Below, in pieces: positions 1 to 9,055 of a DNA stretch of 64,000 nucleotides (its first letter is position 1; each line of letters begins with the position of its first letter). Made by a program: the position numbers and the translations under genes. Under the pieces are notes generated by a model. It saw only the letters and a program-made list of their open reading frames with translations. It was not told the origin of the DNA and ran no database searches. This DNA is from Psychrobacter sp. MF31 (GTDB lineage Bacteria > Pseudomonadota > Gammaproteobacteria > Pseudomonadales > Moraxellaceae): positions 354,323 through 418,322 of the forward strand of contig NZ_JABBDX010000002.1 of the NCBI RefSeq assembly GCF_012847335.1. The letters are read 5' to 3'.

Positions 1-3000
1 TTGTATTTCTGAGCATAGATAGAGGGGTACTACGGTCTCCAGATGCCACCGTCACTGATGCAAATATTTCTTGATAAGGACTGGTATAAAAGCTGACAAT
101 TGGACGCTCATAGAATCGATATGGCAATCCCTGTCCAGAACTGGTGTTAAGCACCCTAACTACCCGTTTAACCAAAGTCGCATTAATTGCCCCTGCGTTC
201 AGATCAACGCGATAAACACTACCTCCCAAATCAGCGTAATACAGATGATCGATATTACCATCATCATCGCGATCAAGTGCGGTTATCCCTGCTACTACGC
301 TATGCTTCATGCTTTCAACTTTGGTATGGTTTGTGCCACTATTGCTACCTGATATAGAAGCTATAATATCGCCGTTACTAGCATCTAATATATAAACGGC
401 ATTGCCTTCAGCCTGCGTTTTTTTATTACAACTGTTGTTATCGCCACTTGTTGTTAATTTGAAACTTGGGTTTTCGTAGCACATATCATAGCCACCAGCG
501 ACAATAACGACATCTTTAGACTCATATTTATTTGCACCTTTGTTAACTCTAATTTTTGCTACAGTAGGCTCACTCCAGACTTGACCCAAACGAGAAAAAC
601 CTTCATCACTTGGTGTTTTAGAGAACAAAAACTTTGGTGTGTCAGCCGTCGTAAGTTCTAAACCATAGATACCTCTACCACCCATTCTCAAGCCGCCGTA
701 AGCTCTTACTGACTTGGCTTTTACCTTTTTCTTAGTTCCTGAAAAGTCATACTCTAACACTGAGCTACTTGTCCATGGCGCATCAACCCCAAATACCGTT
801 CTACCTACAGCACCCTCACTATCCGCTTTTAGCGCCTTCAACTGTTCCTTAATGATAGTCTTAGGAATAAAGGCAAACGTCTCTTCACCTTTTTCTGCGG
901 TTACTAAATGCAGTGCTCCATCCATAGAACCAAACATGATGTAATCATCACGTTTAGACTCGTCATTGGATATTTCTCCGTCATCATCAAAGGTCGCGCC
1001 GTAAGATACTTGCTTTGGTTTTGAATGCACCACGCCGCCTAGTACTTTTATCGCTTGGGCAGGTGGATTACTTATTATGCTACTCACTGTGCTATTAAAT
1101 GCAGCAGTTTGTTTATTTTCCTTTAAATCAGTAATAAGTGTGACAGCATCTGCTGGAACGCTGTAACCCAAAAACGATAATAAATATAATTTTTCTTTGA
1201 CACCATAGTCACTGTCTAGTTGCTCAAAGCCTAACACTTTATTATTTTCTACTTTAATATTTACCAACTTAGCGCTACTTCCAACACCACTTTCTACATA
1301 AACATTGCGAGTACTATTAGCGTTAGCTCCGGCGGTTGGCGCTTTTAAGCGCGCATAAGCACCACCTGCATAAATGGCGTTATTAACACTAACGCCCTTA
1401 TCGTTTGTGTAATCTTGATTACTCCATAGATCCCGGGCGGTGTTGCTTAAATCATCTGGAAAGCCATCCTTATCATCATCCACATATAATCTAGCCGATT
1501 CTGGGAATGGAAATGTAGACTTGCCATATAAAGTGCCTTGATAGACATTATATTTTTTTAAGTTGCCAGGCCACACATATTTTGAGTCAGCAATTTTTGG
1601 TTCAAGCATTGGAAGATAGGCAAAAGGTTGTAAGTTGGTAGAGCTAAGCGGATCATTAGGAATAGTGATAGTGCCTGATGGGGCAGTTTCGATAATTTGA
1701 GTCAATTTAGCGGTAAAACTAGACACACTTTCTGCTAGACTGTCTGCATCTGTCGTATAATAAAATCCACCGCCACCATATTCCTCACTGCCTAATTTAC
1801 ATAAATTTTTTACATCTGTAGAAGGGGTAATATTTGATTTAGGATCTTTTTCATCACAATGATATACAGTGTTACCAGCACCGTCTACTGAGGTTTTGAT
1901 GCCAGCGAAATCCTTACCAAAACCAACAGCAGCGGTCAATATCGAACGCTTAGAAGGGTTATTAATATTACGTAGTAACTTAGAATACTCTCCCATACAG
2001 GACCACGCACTGTTATCATTGTTACTAGACAAGCCTCCGGAACAATTCTGATCCAAGCTCAAAGAACTAGTATTACCCGTGAGACTTAAATTCATTAAAC
2101 TAGAAGCAATCTTATTAGAAGAGTTGTTTGGCTCGCCATCTGTTAAAAAGTAGATACCATAGCCACTACACTGTGACTCAGAAACAGGCGCCTGATAGCT
2201 CGTATACGCACTATCAGGATCCTTGGCATCTTTATTTGATACGACATAACCACTGTAATCATTATCTTTAATTACAAACCCTTTTTGATTTTTTTTAAGA
2301 TAATAGCGAATGTTAGCATCATAGTCTGTCCACTTATCGTCAGAGTTACCAGGCACATTATTGTTAGCAAATGAATCAAAATCACCTAGATCCTTCTTAA
2401 ACACACTACTTTCTATCTTAATATTCCTATAATTATCCTGTATGCAGTCGAGAATAGGTATGTAAGTTGGTTTTCTTCCTCCAGAAGATAATTCAGTTAC
2501 AACAGAAGAGTTACTATTACAAGCTTGTATGGTATATGTGTAATTGCCCAGCCCCCCCTCAGAAACTACTCTTCCTAGTATTTTGTAAGCTGCTTTCTCT
2601 TGGGTTTCAACGGTATTAGTACCCATCATATAGGCGCCTGCTTCAGCATAAGCATTAGCTGCTGGTGTACCACCATCTGGACTGAAATCATTTATTGCAT
2701 TAATCAGTAAAGTACGCTGATTTGCATCTAATTTACGAGCAGGTATGATAATTCTTCCTGCCTTGCCATTTACCTTACCATTTCCTGTTTTATCAACAGA
2801 ATAGTTTCCCAAGCCAATCATATTGCTACTTGAGAGTATATAATTACCATTTACGTCTTTTTTAGATAACAGCTCTTTAAGTGAACGCTTTAGTACCGTT
2901 AGACGAGTCTCTCCGTTCATATCTTTTGTGTTCATAGAGCCTGAAGTGTCTAGCATCAGAGTCAGTACCGCACCACCTGACTCAGCTGCTTTATATATCT

Positions 3001-3151
3001 CTAAATCACCAAGATTATTCCGACCGGCATTGACAGGTATAGCTATTATAGAAAGGGCGATGGCACAAGATAATGGCAACATCAGAGGCTTAACGATCTG
3101 ATTAATTTTAGAGTACCGTGATTGTTGGCTAATATCGTTTTTTAGAATCAT
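1..3151 (-). CDS. pilY1: Type IV pilus tip-associated protein PilY1 (3' end beyond window)
   Basis: The reading frame is open from an ATG at 3151 to the left edge, giving 1050 codons with no stop. An AAAGAG ribosome site lies 8 bases before the ATG. A signal peptide occupies about residues 1-42. A von Willebrand A-type domain follows, with the MIDAS motif DTSGSMN at about 68-74. The C-terminal half has PilY1 beta-propeller features: a DGALHLV segment, a calcium-loop-like DRDDDGNIDH segment, and the conserved SGDRSTPLS near the window edge. PilY1 family proteins sit at the pilus tip, control retraction and act in adhesion and surface sensing. It is the last visible gene of the minor-pilin operon, 81 bases after pilX. 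The assignment is firm; only the C-terminus is missing. Confidence 0.93.
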   Translation of the reverse strand, partial: MILKNDISQQSRYSKINQIVKPLMLPLSCAIALSIIAIPVNAGRNNLGDLEIYKAAESGGAVLTLMLDTSGSMNTKDMNGETRLTVLKRSLKELLSKKDVNGNYILSSSNMIGLGNYSVDKTGNGKVNGKAGRIIIPARKLDANQRTLLINAINDFSPDGGTPAANAYAEAGAYMMGTNTVETQEKAAYKILGRVVSEGGLGNYTYTIQACNSNSSVVTELSSGGRKPTYIPILDCIQDNYRNIKIESSVFKKDLGDFDSFANNNVPGNSDDKWTDYDANIRYYLKKNQKGFVIKDNDYSGYVVSNKDAKDPDSAYTSYQAPVSESQCSGYGIYFLTDGEPNNSSNKIASSLMNLSLTGNTSSLSLDQNCSGGLSSNNDNSAWSCMGEYSKLLRNINNPSKRSILTAAVGFGKDFAGIKTSVDGAGNTVYHCDEKDPKSNITPSTDVKNLCKLGSEEYGGGGFYYTTDADSLAESVSSFTAKLTQIIETAPSGTITIPNDPLSSTNLQPFAYLPMLEPKIADSKYVWPGNLKKYNVYQGTLYGKSTFPFPESARLYVDDDKDGFPDDLSNTARDLWSNQDYTNDKGVSVNNAIYAGGAYARLKAPTAGANANSTRNVYVESGVGSSAKLVNIKVENNKVLGFEQLDSDYGVKEKLYLLSFLGYSVPADAVTLITDLKENKQTAAFNSTVSSIISNPPAQAIKVLGGVVHSKPKQVSYGATFDDDGEISNDESKRDDYIMFGSMDGALHLVTAEKGEETFAFIPKTIIKEQLKALKADSEGAVGRTVFGVDAPWTSSSVLEYDFSGTKKKVKAKSVRAYGGLRMGGRGIYGLELTTADTPKFLFSKTPSDEGFSRLGQVWSEPTVAKIRVNKGANKYESKDVVIVAGGYDMCYENPSFKLTTSGDNNSCNKKTQAEGNAVYILDASNGDIIASISGSNSGTNHTKVESMKHSVVAGITALDRDDDGNIDHLYYADLGGSVYRVDLNAGAINATLVKRVVRVLNTSSGQGLPYRFYERPIVSFYTSPYQEIFASVTVASGDRSTPLSMLRNT

Positions 3152-3232
3152 AATGAATACTCTTTTTAATGACAAATGTTAAAAAATCTAAATAAGTGAC
3201 GTATCACGCAGTGGCTATTGCTATAAAATTGA

Positions 3233-4081
3233 TTATTTAGTCGTTGCGTTACCGTTGACATCAATGCCTATTAGCTCTTGACAACCTTCAGCTATTTTGC
3301 CATCACCTACACCGAAACCATAACATACGGTATTTTCAACAACATTTTTAACATAAGCTTGCTGTACCAATGTTTTGCTAGGGATCCCCTCATCCTTCAT
3401 ACACTTATCCAAAGACTTATTTTCTCCATCAGGAGCAATAGGATTTTTTAAACAATTATTTATCTTATCCTTACTAGCGCTTGATAGACTAGGCAGAACT
3501 GAGGTGGAGTAAATATTAAAAACTGCAGATTCGTTACTAGGCTCGTTTGCCTGTATCCCTGATCCTTGCGTTACTGATTTAAAATTTCCTTGTCCTATTA
3601 CTTCTTTGGATGGACGAGTAATATTAACTTGGGTGACAACATTACTACGAGCACTAGCGTAGCTATCCGCATTAGAGATATCGCAGAAACCACTGCCGGT
3701 TGTCAAAACAGTATTTCCATTTGGCTTTACGATACTGGCTTGATTTAATTTAGCAAAATTATTCTGTCTTGGGTTATAGCAGAAAATATACTGATCGCTG
3801 CGATTTGCGCTTCCTGCCTCAGAAAGATAATAACCAAACATTCCACTGCCTTTAATTACGGCATCTTTATAATCTTGGTCTTTATCATTGTCAAAAATTC
3901 GTTCTATGCGCTTGTTAGCACTATCTGATGAGTTTAAGAGAAACGTGTCTACTTGATCAGCTGTGGCAACTTTTAAGTCAGTTGTACCTCTGCTAACGGC
4001 GATCACTCCTACCAAAGTAATCAACATTAAAAAAAGTAGTACGATAATAAGAGTAACGCCTTCTTGTGATTGTTTACACAT
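3233..4081 (-). CDS. pilX: Type IV pilus minor pilin PilX
   Basis: A protein of about 282 residues with a very short leader (MCKQSQEG) and a prepilin peptidase site before VTLII, followed by a hydrophobic helix to about residue 30. The usual Glu at mature position 5 is replaced by Ile, as in many PilX and GspK proteins. Those lack Glu5 and are thought to start the pseudopilus tip. An upstream in-frame ATG at 4090 directly abuts the AGAGG ribosome site; the ATG at 4081 is spaced 9 bases from it, so 4081 is preferred. The rest is a Cys-containing globular domain of low general conservation. The order between pilW and pilY1 supports the name more than the sequence alone. Confidence 0.85.
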   Translation of the reverse strand: MCKQSQEGVTLIIVLLFLMLITLVGVIAVSRGTTDLKVATADQVDTFLLNSSDSANKRIERIFDNDKDQDYKDAVIKGSGMFGYYLSEAGSANRSDQYIFCYNPRQNNFAKLNQASIVKPNGNTVLTTGSGFCDISNADSYASARSNVVTQVNITRPSKEVIGQGNFKSVTQGSGIQANEPSNESAVFNIYSTSVLPSLSSASKDKINNCLKNPIAPDGENKSLDKCMKDEGIPSKTLVQQAYVKNVVENTVCYGFGVGDGKIAEGCQELIGIDVNGNATTK

Positions 4082-4131
4082 CCCATTCATCCTCTTGCAA
4101 TCAGCTTAATATACTTAAATTATTAGATAGC

Positions 4132-5238
4132 TTATAAAGAGCTCTCTTTGATTGCTCTTGAGTTTCTTAACATGATATTAGACTCATATACTTTACGAAT
4201 AAAAGCTTTAGACGTATCTGTAGATAAAGCTTGTTGCTCTCCAAATATGATGAAGTTAGAAGCTCCTGTTTCTCCAGTCAATGGACGCTCAGCTCTTACC
4301 AGAGCAGATAGCTTAACGGATATAATATCCGTGGTTATAGTAGAAGCAGCCGGTAAATCTTTCAAATAATTAAGATACTGCTCAGGAGTGAAATACCTCA
4401 AGGTTACTGACGGCGTCGATGGATCTACCACTTCTATACCTAGCAGTACACCAAAATAATCTACTCTCGGAATAATAACTTCCCCTACATCGCCAAAATC
4501 TCTTATATTGCGACTCGCTTTTAATATGGTGCTATCACTATCATTTATTTTTTGTAGTTCAAGCTCGTTATCACTTAATTCTTCTTTTATATATCGCCCA
4601 GCATCGCACCGTAGCTCATAGCTTTTTATACTAGATTCATAATCGAATTTATTATTCTGTAACACTTCCTTTAAGAAATATCTTTGAACGATGATCTGTC
4701 CTGGTATAAGTTCTAGACGACCATTACGTTCTATCTCTATAGGACCACGAACTAATGTACCCTCGCAATCGTACATATCTTGTGGCGCTTCATATTGTAT
4801 GGTTAGCTGTGAGCTTTTAAGATCGGTAACATTACTGGCTTGGATTCCGCCTTGAGTTAAATATTGCTTTGTAATATCGAGATTGCCGGCAGTTGATTTT
4901 GAACCACCCATTTTAATGCCGTTCATGTTGTTTTTAGACTTGTCTGTTTGAGATGCATCAACCAAACTAGTATCACTAGTCATAATTACTCCAGCCAAAG
5001 GGGTAAAAGGATTATTGGTATCTGCCATTCCTAAATTACTAAGTCTAATGCTTTTTTCAATATTTTGAATTCCGAAGATACTCGCTTCTAATATGTCTGA
5101 ACCACCAGATTGCATACTACTGATTTTTATACTTGTGAGATAAACCTGCATAACTGCCGCTGAGATTAACAGCCCTAATGTAAGAGAAATCATAAGTTCG
5201 ATTAGTGAAAAGCCAGATTGAATATATTTAGCCTGCAT
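4132..5238 (-). CDS. pilW: Type IV pilus minor pilin PilW
   Basis: A 368-residue prepilin with the cleavage motif SG|FSLIELM near residue 8, Glu at mature position 5, and one N-terminal hydrophobic helix that anchors it in the inner membrane before assembly. The large C-terminal domain fits PilW, the biggest minor pilin of the priming complex. The start is the ATG at 5238. It overlaps the pilV stop codon (TGATG) and has a GGAG ribosome site 8 bases upstream; an in-frame TTG lies one codon before. Translational coupling to pilV is therefore likely. Confidence 0.88.
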   Translation of the reverse strand: MQAKYIQSGFSLIELMISLTLGLLISAAVMQVYLTSIKISSMQSGGSDILEASIFGIQNIEKSIRLSNLGMADTNNPFTPLAGVIMTSDTSLVDASQTDKSKNNMNGIKMGGSKSTAGNLDITKQYLTQGGIQASNVTDLKSSQLTIQYEAPQDMYDCEGTLVRGPIEIERNGRLELIPGQIIVQRYFLKEVLQNNKFDYESSIKSYELRCDAGRYIKEELSDNELELQKINDSDSTILKASRNIRDFGDVGEVIIPRVDYFGVLLGIEVVDPSTPSVTLRYFTPEQYLNYLKDLPAASTITTDIISVKLSALVRAERPLTGETGASNFIIFGEQQALSTDTSKAFIRKVYESNIMLRNSRAIKESSL

Positions 5239-5807
5239 CAATATGACTCCATAATCATACAGTCAGAACCTGCATGATAAATACCAGATGTATCAGCACA
5301 AGCTTTATTTATGTCTGAATTAGCACCAAAAACAGGTTTAGTACCATCCCATGAGGCAATAATACATTGGCGTAATTGTTTATTTGCCGTGCCAGGACAG
5401 GTGAACATATTCAATAACATCCCATTATCGCAAGCTTGTTTCATCGCACTCCAACTATTGTATTTTGCTAGTTGTTCTGCAGTGCATGAATCTTTATCAC
5501 AGTTTTTTTTAACATTACGAGTCTTGTATTCTGCGACAGCAGTGCAATAATCTTTTGTATCAGATACTTGTCCTAAAGTACTTTGAATATCTTGTTGGTA
5601 AGCCAATATATTATTAGGGTTTAACCGCAAGTCTTCAGATAAACCGCGCATTACTGTATTAGCATTGGCGATTAATACGCTATCGTCTGTGGCTTTTATG
5701 GATACTATGTTCAACGCACTAAATCCTAAAACCGCAACCGCTAATAAGAATAAAGCTACCATGACTTCTACTAATCCAACCCCATATTGCGAGTTAAACT
5801 GTCCCAT
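5238..5807 (-). CDS. pilV: Type IV pilus minor pilin PilV
   Basis: A 189-residue prepilin with cleavage after Gly in QYG|VGLVEVM and Glu5 preserved, followed by a hydrophobic helix. The C-terminal part is rich in cysteine, suggesting disulphides. The ATG at 5807 overlaps the stop codon of the preceding fimU (TAATG) and has GGAGG 9 bases upstream. The in-frame ATG two codons earlier is too close to that site. PilV together with FimU, PilW and PilX forms the minor-pilin complex that primes pilus assembly and carries PilY1. Confidence 0.86.
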   Translation of the reverse strand: MGQFNSQYGVGLVEVMVALFLLAVAVLGFSALNIVSIKATDDSVLIANANTVMRGLSEDLRLNPNNILAYQQDIQSTLGQVSDTKDYCTAVAEYKTRNVKKNCDKDSCTAEQLAKYNSWSAMKQACDNGMLLNMFTCPGTANKQLRQCIIASWDGTKPVFGANSDINKACADTSGIYHAGSDCMIMESY

Positions 5808-6292
5808 TAACATGTTCCTCCCGTCTTATTAATAATATTAGCGACATTATTAACTTCAACCTGATGGGGCGTTGCCTTGGTATCACTATCACAGACTGTG
5901 TAGGCGCGCGCCATAGTAACTCGCTTGCTTGGTTCAAAGACAATAGTTAACGCTGTGTCCGGTTTGATAGTATTTTTGGCATTATAATTGTAGCTTGCAA
6001 TAGTTATTGAATTAGGTGCAGTAATCGTGATCATCTTAGGAGCGCTACCATTACTATAGGTCACAGTAACATTTTGTCTGCGGCTGATACTCTCCGCCCG
6101 AGCTTCTTTTAGCGCATTTTCAAGCGTTGCCGCCGTTGATTTGACCCTTTGATTGGCAAGTTGAGTGCTAATATTAGGCGCAGCAATACTTACGATAATG
6201 GCAAGGACAGCAATCGTGACCATCAGCTCAATCAAGGTGAAACCTTGGCTGACTGATAATGGCTGAAATTTTTCGGGTTTAATTCCAATCAC
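5807..6292 (-). CDS. fimU: Type IV pilus minor pilin FimU/FimT (GspH family)
   Basis: A 161-residue protein with a 17-residue leader and the site SQG|FTLIELMVTIAV, then a GspH/FimT-type soluble domain. The start codon is GTG, with a good AGGA site 7 bases upstream. It is the first gene of the operon fimU-pilV-pilW-pilX-pilY1, which supports FimU as the name. FimT-type proteins in this position can also bind DNA during natural transformation, and the two are hard to separate by reading. It ends by overlapping pilV. Confidence 0.82.
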   Translation of the reverse strand: MIGIKPEKFQPLSVSQGFTLIELMVTIAVLAIIVSIAAPNISTQLANQRVKSTAATLENALKEARAESISRRQNVTVTYSNGSAPKMITITAPNSITIASYNYNAKNTIKPDTALTIVFEPSKRVTMARAYTVCDSDTKATPHQVEVNNVANIINKTGGTC

Positions 6293-6628
6293 TTGACTAT
6301 CCTATTGGGCAAGAAAAATTAAGTCTTTATTTTCAATACTATTTGTTTAGCGTAACGATAAAATAGCTTTAAAATAAATCACTTATTGTATAATCAACTG
6401 CAACTTTCATTCCAAAATGGCAAAAACGACCTATTAGAGTTAGCCCTAATGAATTTGATCGTTTTGGAATTTTTATTAGTTCATAGTTAAGTAGCGACTT
6501 TTGACTTTACATTTTTCTTAGCAGAATTGGTAACGGTTAAGTAACATTAGCGAAGGATTGAGTATAGCCAACTTTAGGGCGTTGTGCAGCTTAAATTCAC
6601 TACTGTGGAATCAGAAGTTGAGTCTGGC
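6293..6628. other. Gap between comF and fimU with nested inverted repeat
   Basis: There is no convincing coding frame in these 336 bases. The region must hold the promoter of the pilus operon (minus strand), but no clear -35/-10 pair could be chosen. It contains a nested inverted repeat at 6409-6470, listed separately. The part next to comF (6480-6628) shows nothing recognisable. Confidence 0.6.
6409..6470. repeat. Nested inverted repeat, possible terminator or operator
   Basis: ATTCCAAAA at 6409-6417 is matched by TTTTGGAAT at 6462-6470. Inside, AAAACGA pairs with TCGTTTT, and ATTAG pairs with CTAAT. On the minus strand the inner stem is followed by TTTTTGCC, so it could end comF transcription. 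It could also be an operator for the pilus operon or a remnant of a small mobile repeat. Confidence 0.45.
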
Positions 6629-7357
6629 TTAATTCGCACTACCATGAGCTAAAGCATAAGCTATGATTTGATAAGGATAAGTGGGCGGGTGACCTAAGGC
6701 AGTAAAGGCAGCATTGGGACTTGCAGACTCAAACAGCGCCCTTGCAAGCGCTTGCAAACTTGCACCGGTGGTAGCGACATCATCAAACAAAATCAGCTTT
6801 TTAACGGGCGGCGGCGAACTCAACATAAAGGCTTGGGTTAAGTTGCTTAAGCGATCAGCTCGGCTTAGTCCTCGCTGACTTACCGTATCATCAACACGAC
6901 GAACGCCGCGCCAAACTGGGATTTGCCAATGTTTGGATAAATGAGCGACCAAAATGGTCACCGGATCAAAGCCACGATTGGCAAGGCGCTTAGGCGTCGT
7001 TGGCATAGGAATGATCACGCTGTTATGTTGATGGCAGCCGTGCGGTCTTGGCAGTTGCCGAAGCGCGTGGATAAGAACAGCAAGCTTGGTTAAGTCCTCG
7101 CCATGTTTAAAGGCGCGGATCGCTTGGCGGATGGGATAATCGTAATAGGTCGCGGCTTGGATATTGAGCGTTTGATTGGCGATCACGTCAATTTGAAACG
7201 ATTTTGGGTGCCAAAAAATGCTTTGATGGCACTCACTACAAAGCAAACTTTTAGGGGATTTAGGTTGAATTCGGCAAAGCTGACAGCGCGGATTGAGATA
7301 ATCGGCAAGCCAAATCCCAAATTGATAAGGCGCAGCGGCAACGGGAGTCAGCGCCAT
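6629..7357 (-). CDS. comF: ComF family phosphoribosyltransferase-like competence protein
   Basis: A 242-residue protein. A zinc finger is formed by Cys25, Cys28, Cys40 and Cys43. KHGE at 84-87 and PMPTTPKRLANRGFD at 117-131 are typical of ComF. The PRPP-binding loop FDDVATTGAS sits at 191-200. ComF proteins are cytoplasmic and needed for DNA uptake in natural transformation, probably by helping the incoming single strand. No ribosome site is evident before the ATG. It stands alone on the minus strand, 39 bases after pldA. Confidence 0.9.
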   Translation of the reverse strand: MALTPVAAAPYQFGIWLADYLNPRCQLCRIQPKSPKSLLCSECHQSIFWHPKSFQIDVIANQTLNIQAATYYDYPIRQAIRAFKHGEDLTKLAVLIHALRQLPRPHGCHQHNSVIIPMPTTPKRLANRGFDPVTILVAHLSKHWQIPVWRGVRRVDDTVSQRGLSRADRLSNLTQAFMLSSPPPVKKLILFDDVATTGASLQALARALFESASPNAAFTALGHPPTYPYQIIAYALAHGSAN

Positions 7358-7396
7358 AGTTTGGCATGACCCATTTGCCAGCTAATCAATTGCCAA

Positions 7397-8836
7397 TTAA
7401 AGCCCTTTCCAATCACTGAGCATGATTCCTGCGCCGATCGCCGTATTATTGTGGTTATAATCAATGATGGACTCGCCATAACCTTGGAAAAACTGGATAT
7501 AGCCGTTGATATTTTTGGTTAAAGGATAAATGTAGTCAATTTGCGCCGCGCCGTGCTGAGTTTTTGGGTTGTAGCGCAGCGTTCCACTTAAGCTTGTTTT
7601 ATCCGCTAAGTCGTATAAAAAGGTCAAATCGCCATAGCCCATAAAATCGGTAATGTCGGGGTTATCATCCAAGTCACCGCCGCCCTCATTTTTGATTCGC
7701 GTCCAAAGCCTTGGAATAACAGTCAGCTTACCCCACTCCGCCCCTGCCATCACATAAGCGCGGTTCCATGACCGTGATAACGGATCGTCTTGACCGTTTG
7801 AATGATGAACAGCCCCTGCGCCAAGCATCCGCAGCCGACCATTAAAAGGCAGATTTGCTGTCACCGGCTGAGTCAAAAAGACTTCTGGCTCATAGTCAGT
7901 GGCGCGAAACGGTCTTGAGTTTTCAGCATTAAACACTTGCCAATGCGACTGCTGAGTGTAACCAAACCAAAGGTCAGCTTCGGTATCAAACAAATCCTCT
8001 AACACTTTGGTTTTGAGCGAAATTTGTAATTTAAGCTCAGGCGTTCGCACCTCGCCTGAGGTATAAGGTCGATCAAGCGCTTGGGTGGGACTGCTTGGAT
8101 TACGATTGGGATCAAGGTTTAAAAATACCGGCAACAAATACATCGGTCGATGCGGTCTTGCAGTCCAAGTGCCGCGCTCGCTGTTTTTATCCAAATCATA
8201 AAGCAAACTTAGCGGGGTATATTTTTCGATATCGGCTTTGCTTACGCCCACTTCTTCTAAAATTTGCGCTTCATCAGCATCGATGCCACGCGTATTTAAC
8301 GATTCAGGAGCGATCGGCTCATCGGTCACCAATACCACATCGGCATCTTCAACCGTATCGGCGTCAATCGGGGTGATGTTTTCTGCCAAAACGACTTGCG
8401 GCTTTCCCGAAATGGTCGATTGCAGCGTTTTAGCCACATCAAGCGGTCGTTTATTGGTGCTTACAAACGTGGGGGCGACGCCATCTTCGGCAACTTTATC
8501 AAAGCACGCAAGCCTTGCGGCATCCGTTTGTACTTTGGTACATTCCACAAACAGTCGCGCTTTTTGCGACACGTAAGCGTCACTGATCAAGTCGTTTTTA
8601 TCACGCGGCGCATTTGAATCAAGCAAGCGCTGTTTGATGGTCCGCGACTCACTTTGGCTGGAAATCAAAGGCTGGGCGCTTGGATTGACGACTTTTGCAG
8701 CGGGCAACTCATCGGCTTGCGCTGAGACTGCAGCCAAACTCATCATTGCCAACATTAACAAACTTGGCGAAAAGGACGGTGATAACAAAGCGCTCAGATT
8801 GCGCTTTGATCGCCCCAAATCAGGTGGAAAAAACAT
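7397..8836 (-). CDS. pldA: Outer membrane phospholipase A (OMPLA) with N-terminal extension
   Basis: A 479-residue exported protein. The C-terminal half is the PldA beta-barrel with the catalytic pattern HHSNGQDDPLSRSWN. By alignment with the E. coli enzyme (His142, Ser144, Asn156) the catalytic residues here are His344, Ser346 and Asn358. The enzyme hydrolyses phospholipids in the outer leaflet when the outer membrane is disturbed. The start is taken at the ATG at 8836, which has AAGGA 5 bases upstream; an ATG at 8866 lacks a good site. E. coli PldA is under 300 residues. The extra segment after the signal peptide includes a small Cys99...ARLACFDKVA motif, also seen in Neisseria-type PldA, and a long acidic linker. 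Confidence 0.9.
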   Translation of the reverse strand: MFFPPDLGRSKRNLSALLSPSFSPSLLMLAMMSLAAVSAQADELPAAKVVNPSAQPLISSQSESRTIKQRLLDSNAPRDKNDLISDAYVSQKARLFVECTKVQTDAARLACFDKVAEDGVAPTFVSTNKRPLDVAKTLQSTISGKPQVVLAENITPIDADTVEDADVVLVTDEPIAPESLNTRGIDADEAQILEEVGVSKADIEKYTPLSLLYDLDKNSERGTWTARPHRPMYLLPVFLNLDPNRNPSSPTQALDRPYTSGEVRTPELKLQISLKTKVLEDLFDTEADLWFGYTQQSHWQVFNAENSRPFRATDYEPEVFLTQPVTANLPFNGRLRMLGAGAVHHSNGQDDPLSRSWNRAYVMAGAEWGKLTVIPRLWTRIKNEGGGDLDDNPDITDFMGYGDLTFLYDLADKTSLSGTLRYNPKTQHGAAQIDYIYPLTKNINGYIQFFQGYGESIIDYNHNNTAIGAGIMLSDWKGL

Positions 8837-9000
8837 AGTTGTCCTTGACAAAATTGCAAAGCGCATCAGGTGCGGCTCTCAATGATTGTAGAGTATTTCG
8901 CGCTGCTAGGTCACAATCAGATTATTGTAATCAAAATTAACAGCGCTGGCTAGCGCTAAAAAAATATGGCTTGTAAGTTTTTAAGCCGATCATTTACCAC

Positions 9001-9036
9001 AAAAAAACCTGCCACGTGATTTAGCGTCGCAGGTTT
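9001..9036 (-). terminator. Rho-independent terminator of dsbD
   Basis: On the minus strand AACCTGC (9035-9029) pairs with GCAGGTT (9012-9006) and runs into seven T. It lies 20 bases beyond the dsbD stop. Confidence 0.85.
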
Positions 9037-9055
9037 ATTCTATTTAAAAGGGCAA

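Noticed and set aside
71-352. Plus-strand frames inside the pilY1 region
   Set aside because: They are shadows of the long minus-strand pilY1 frame, which has clear family motifs.
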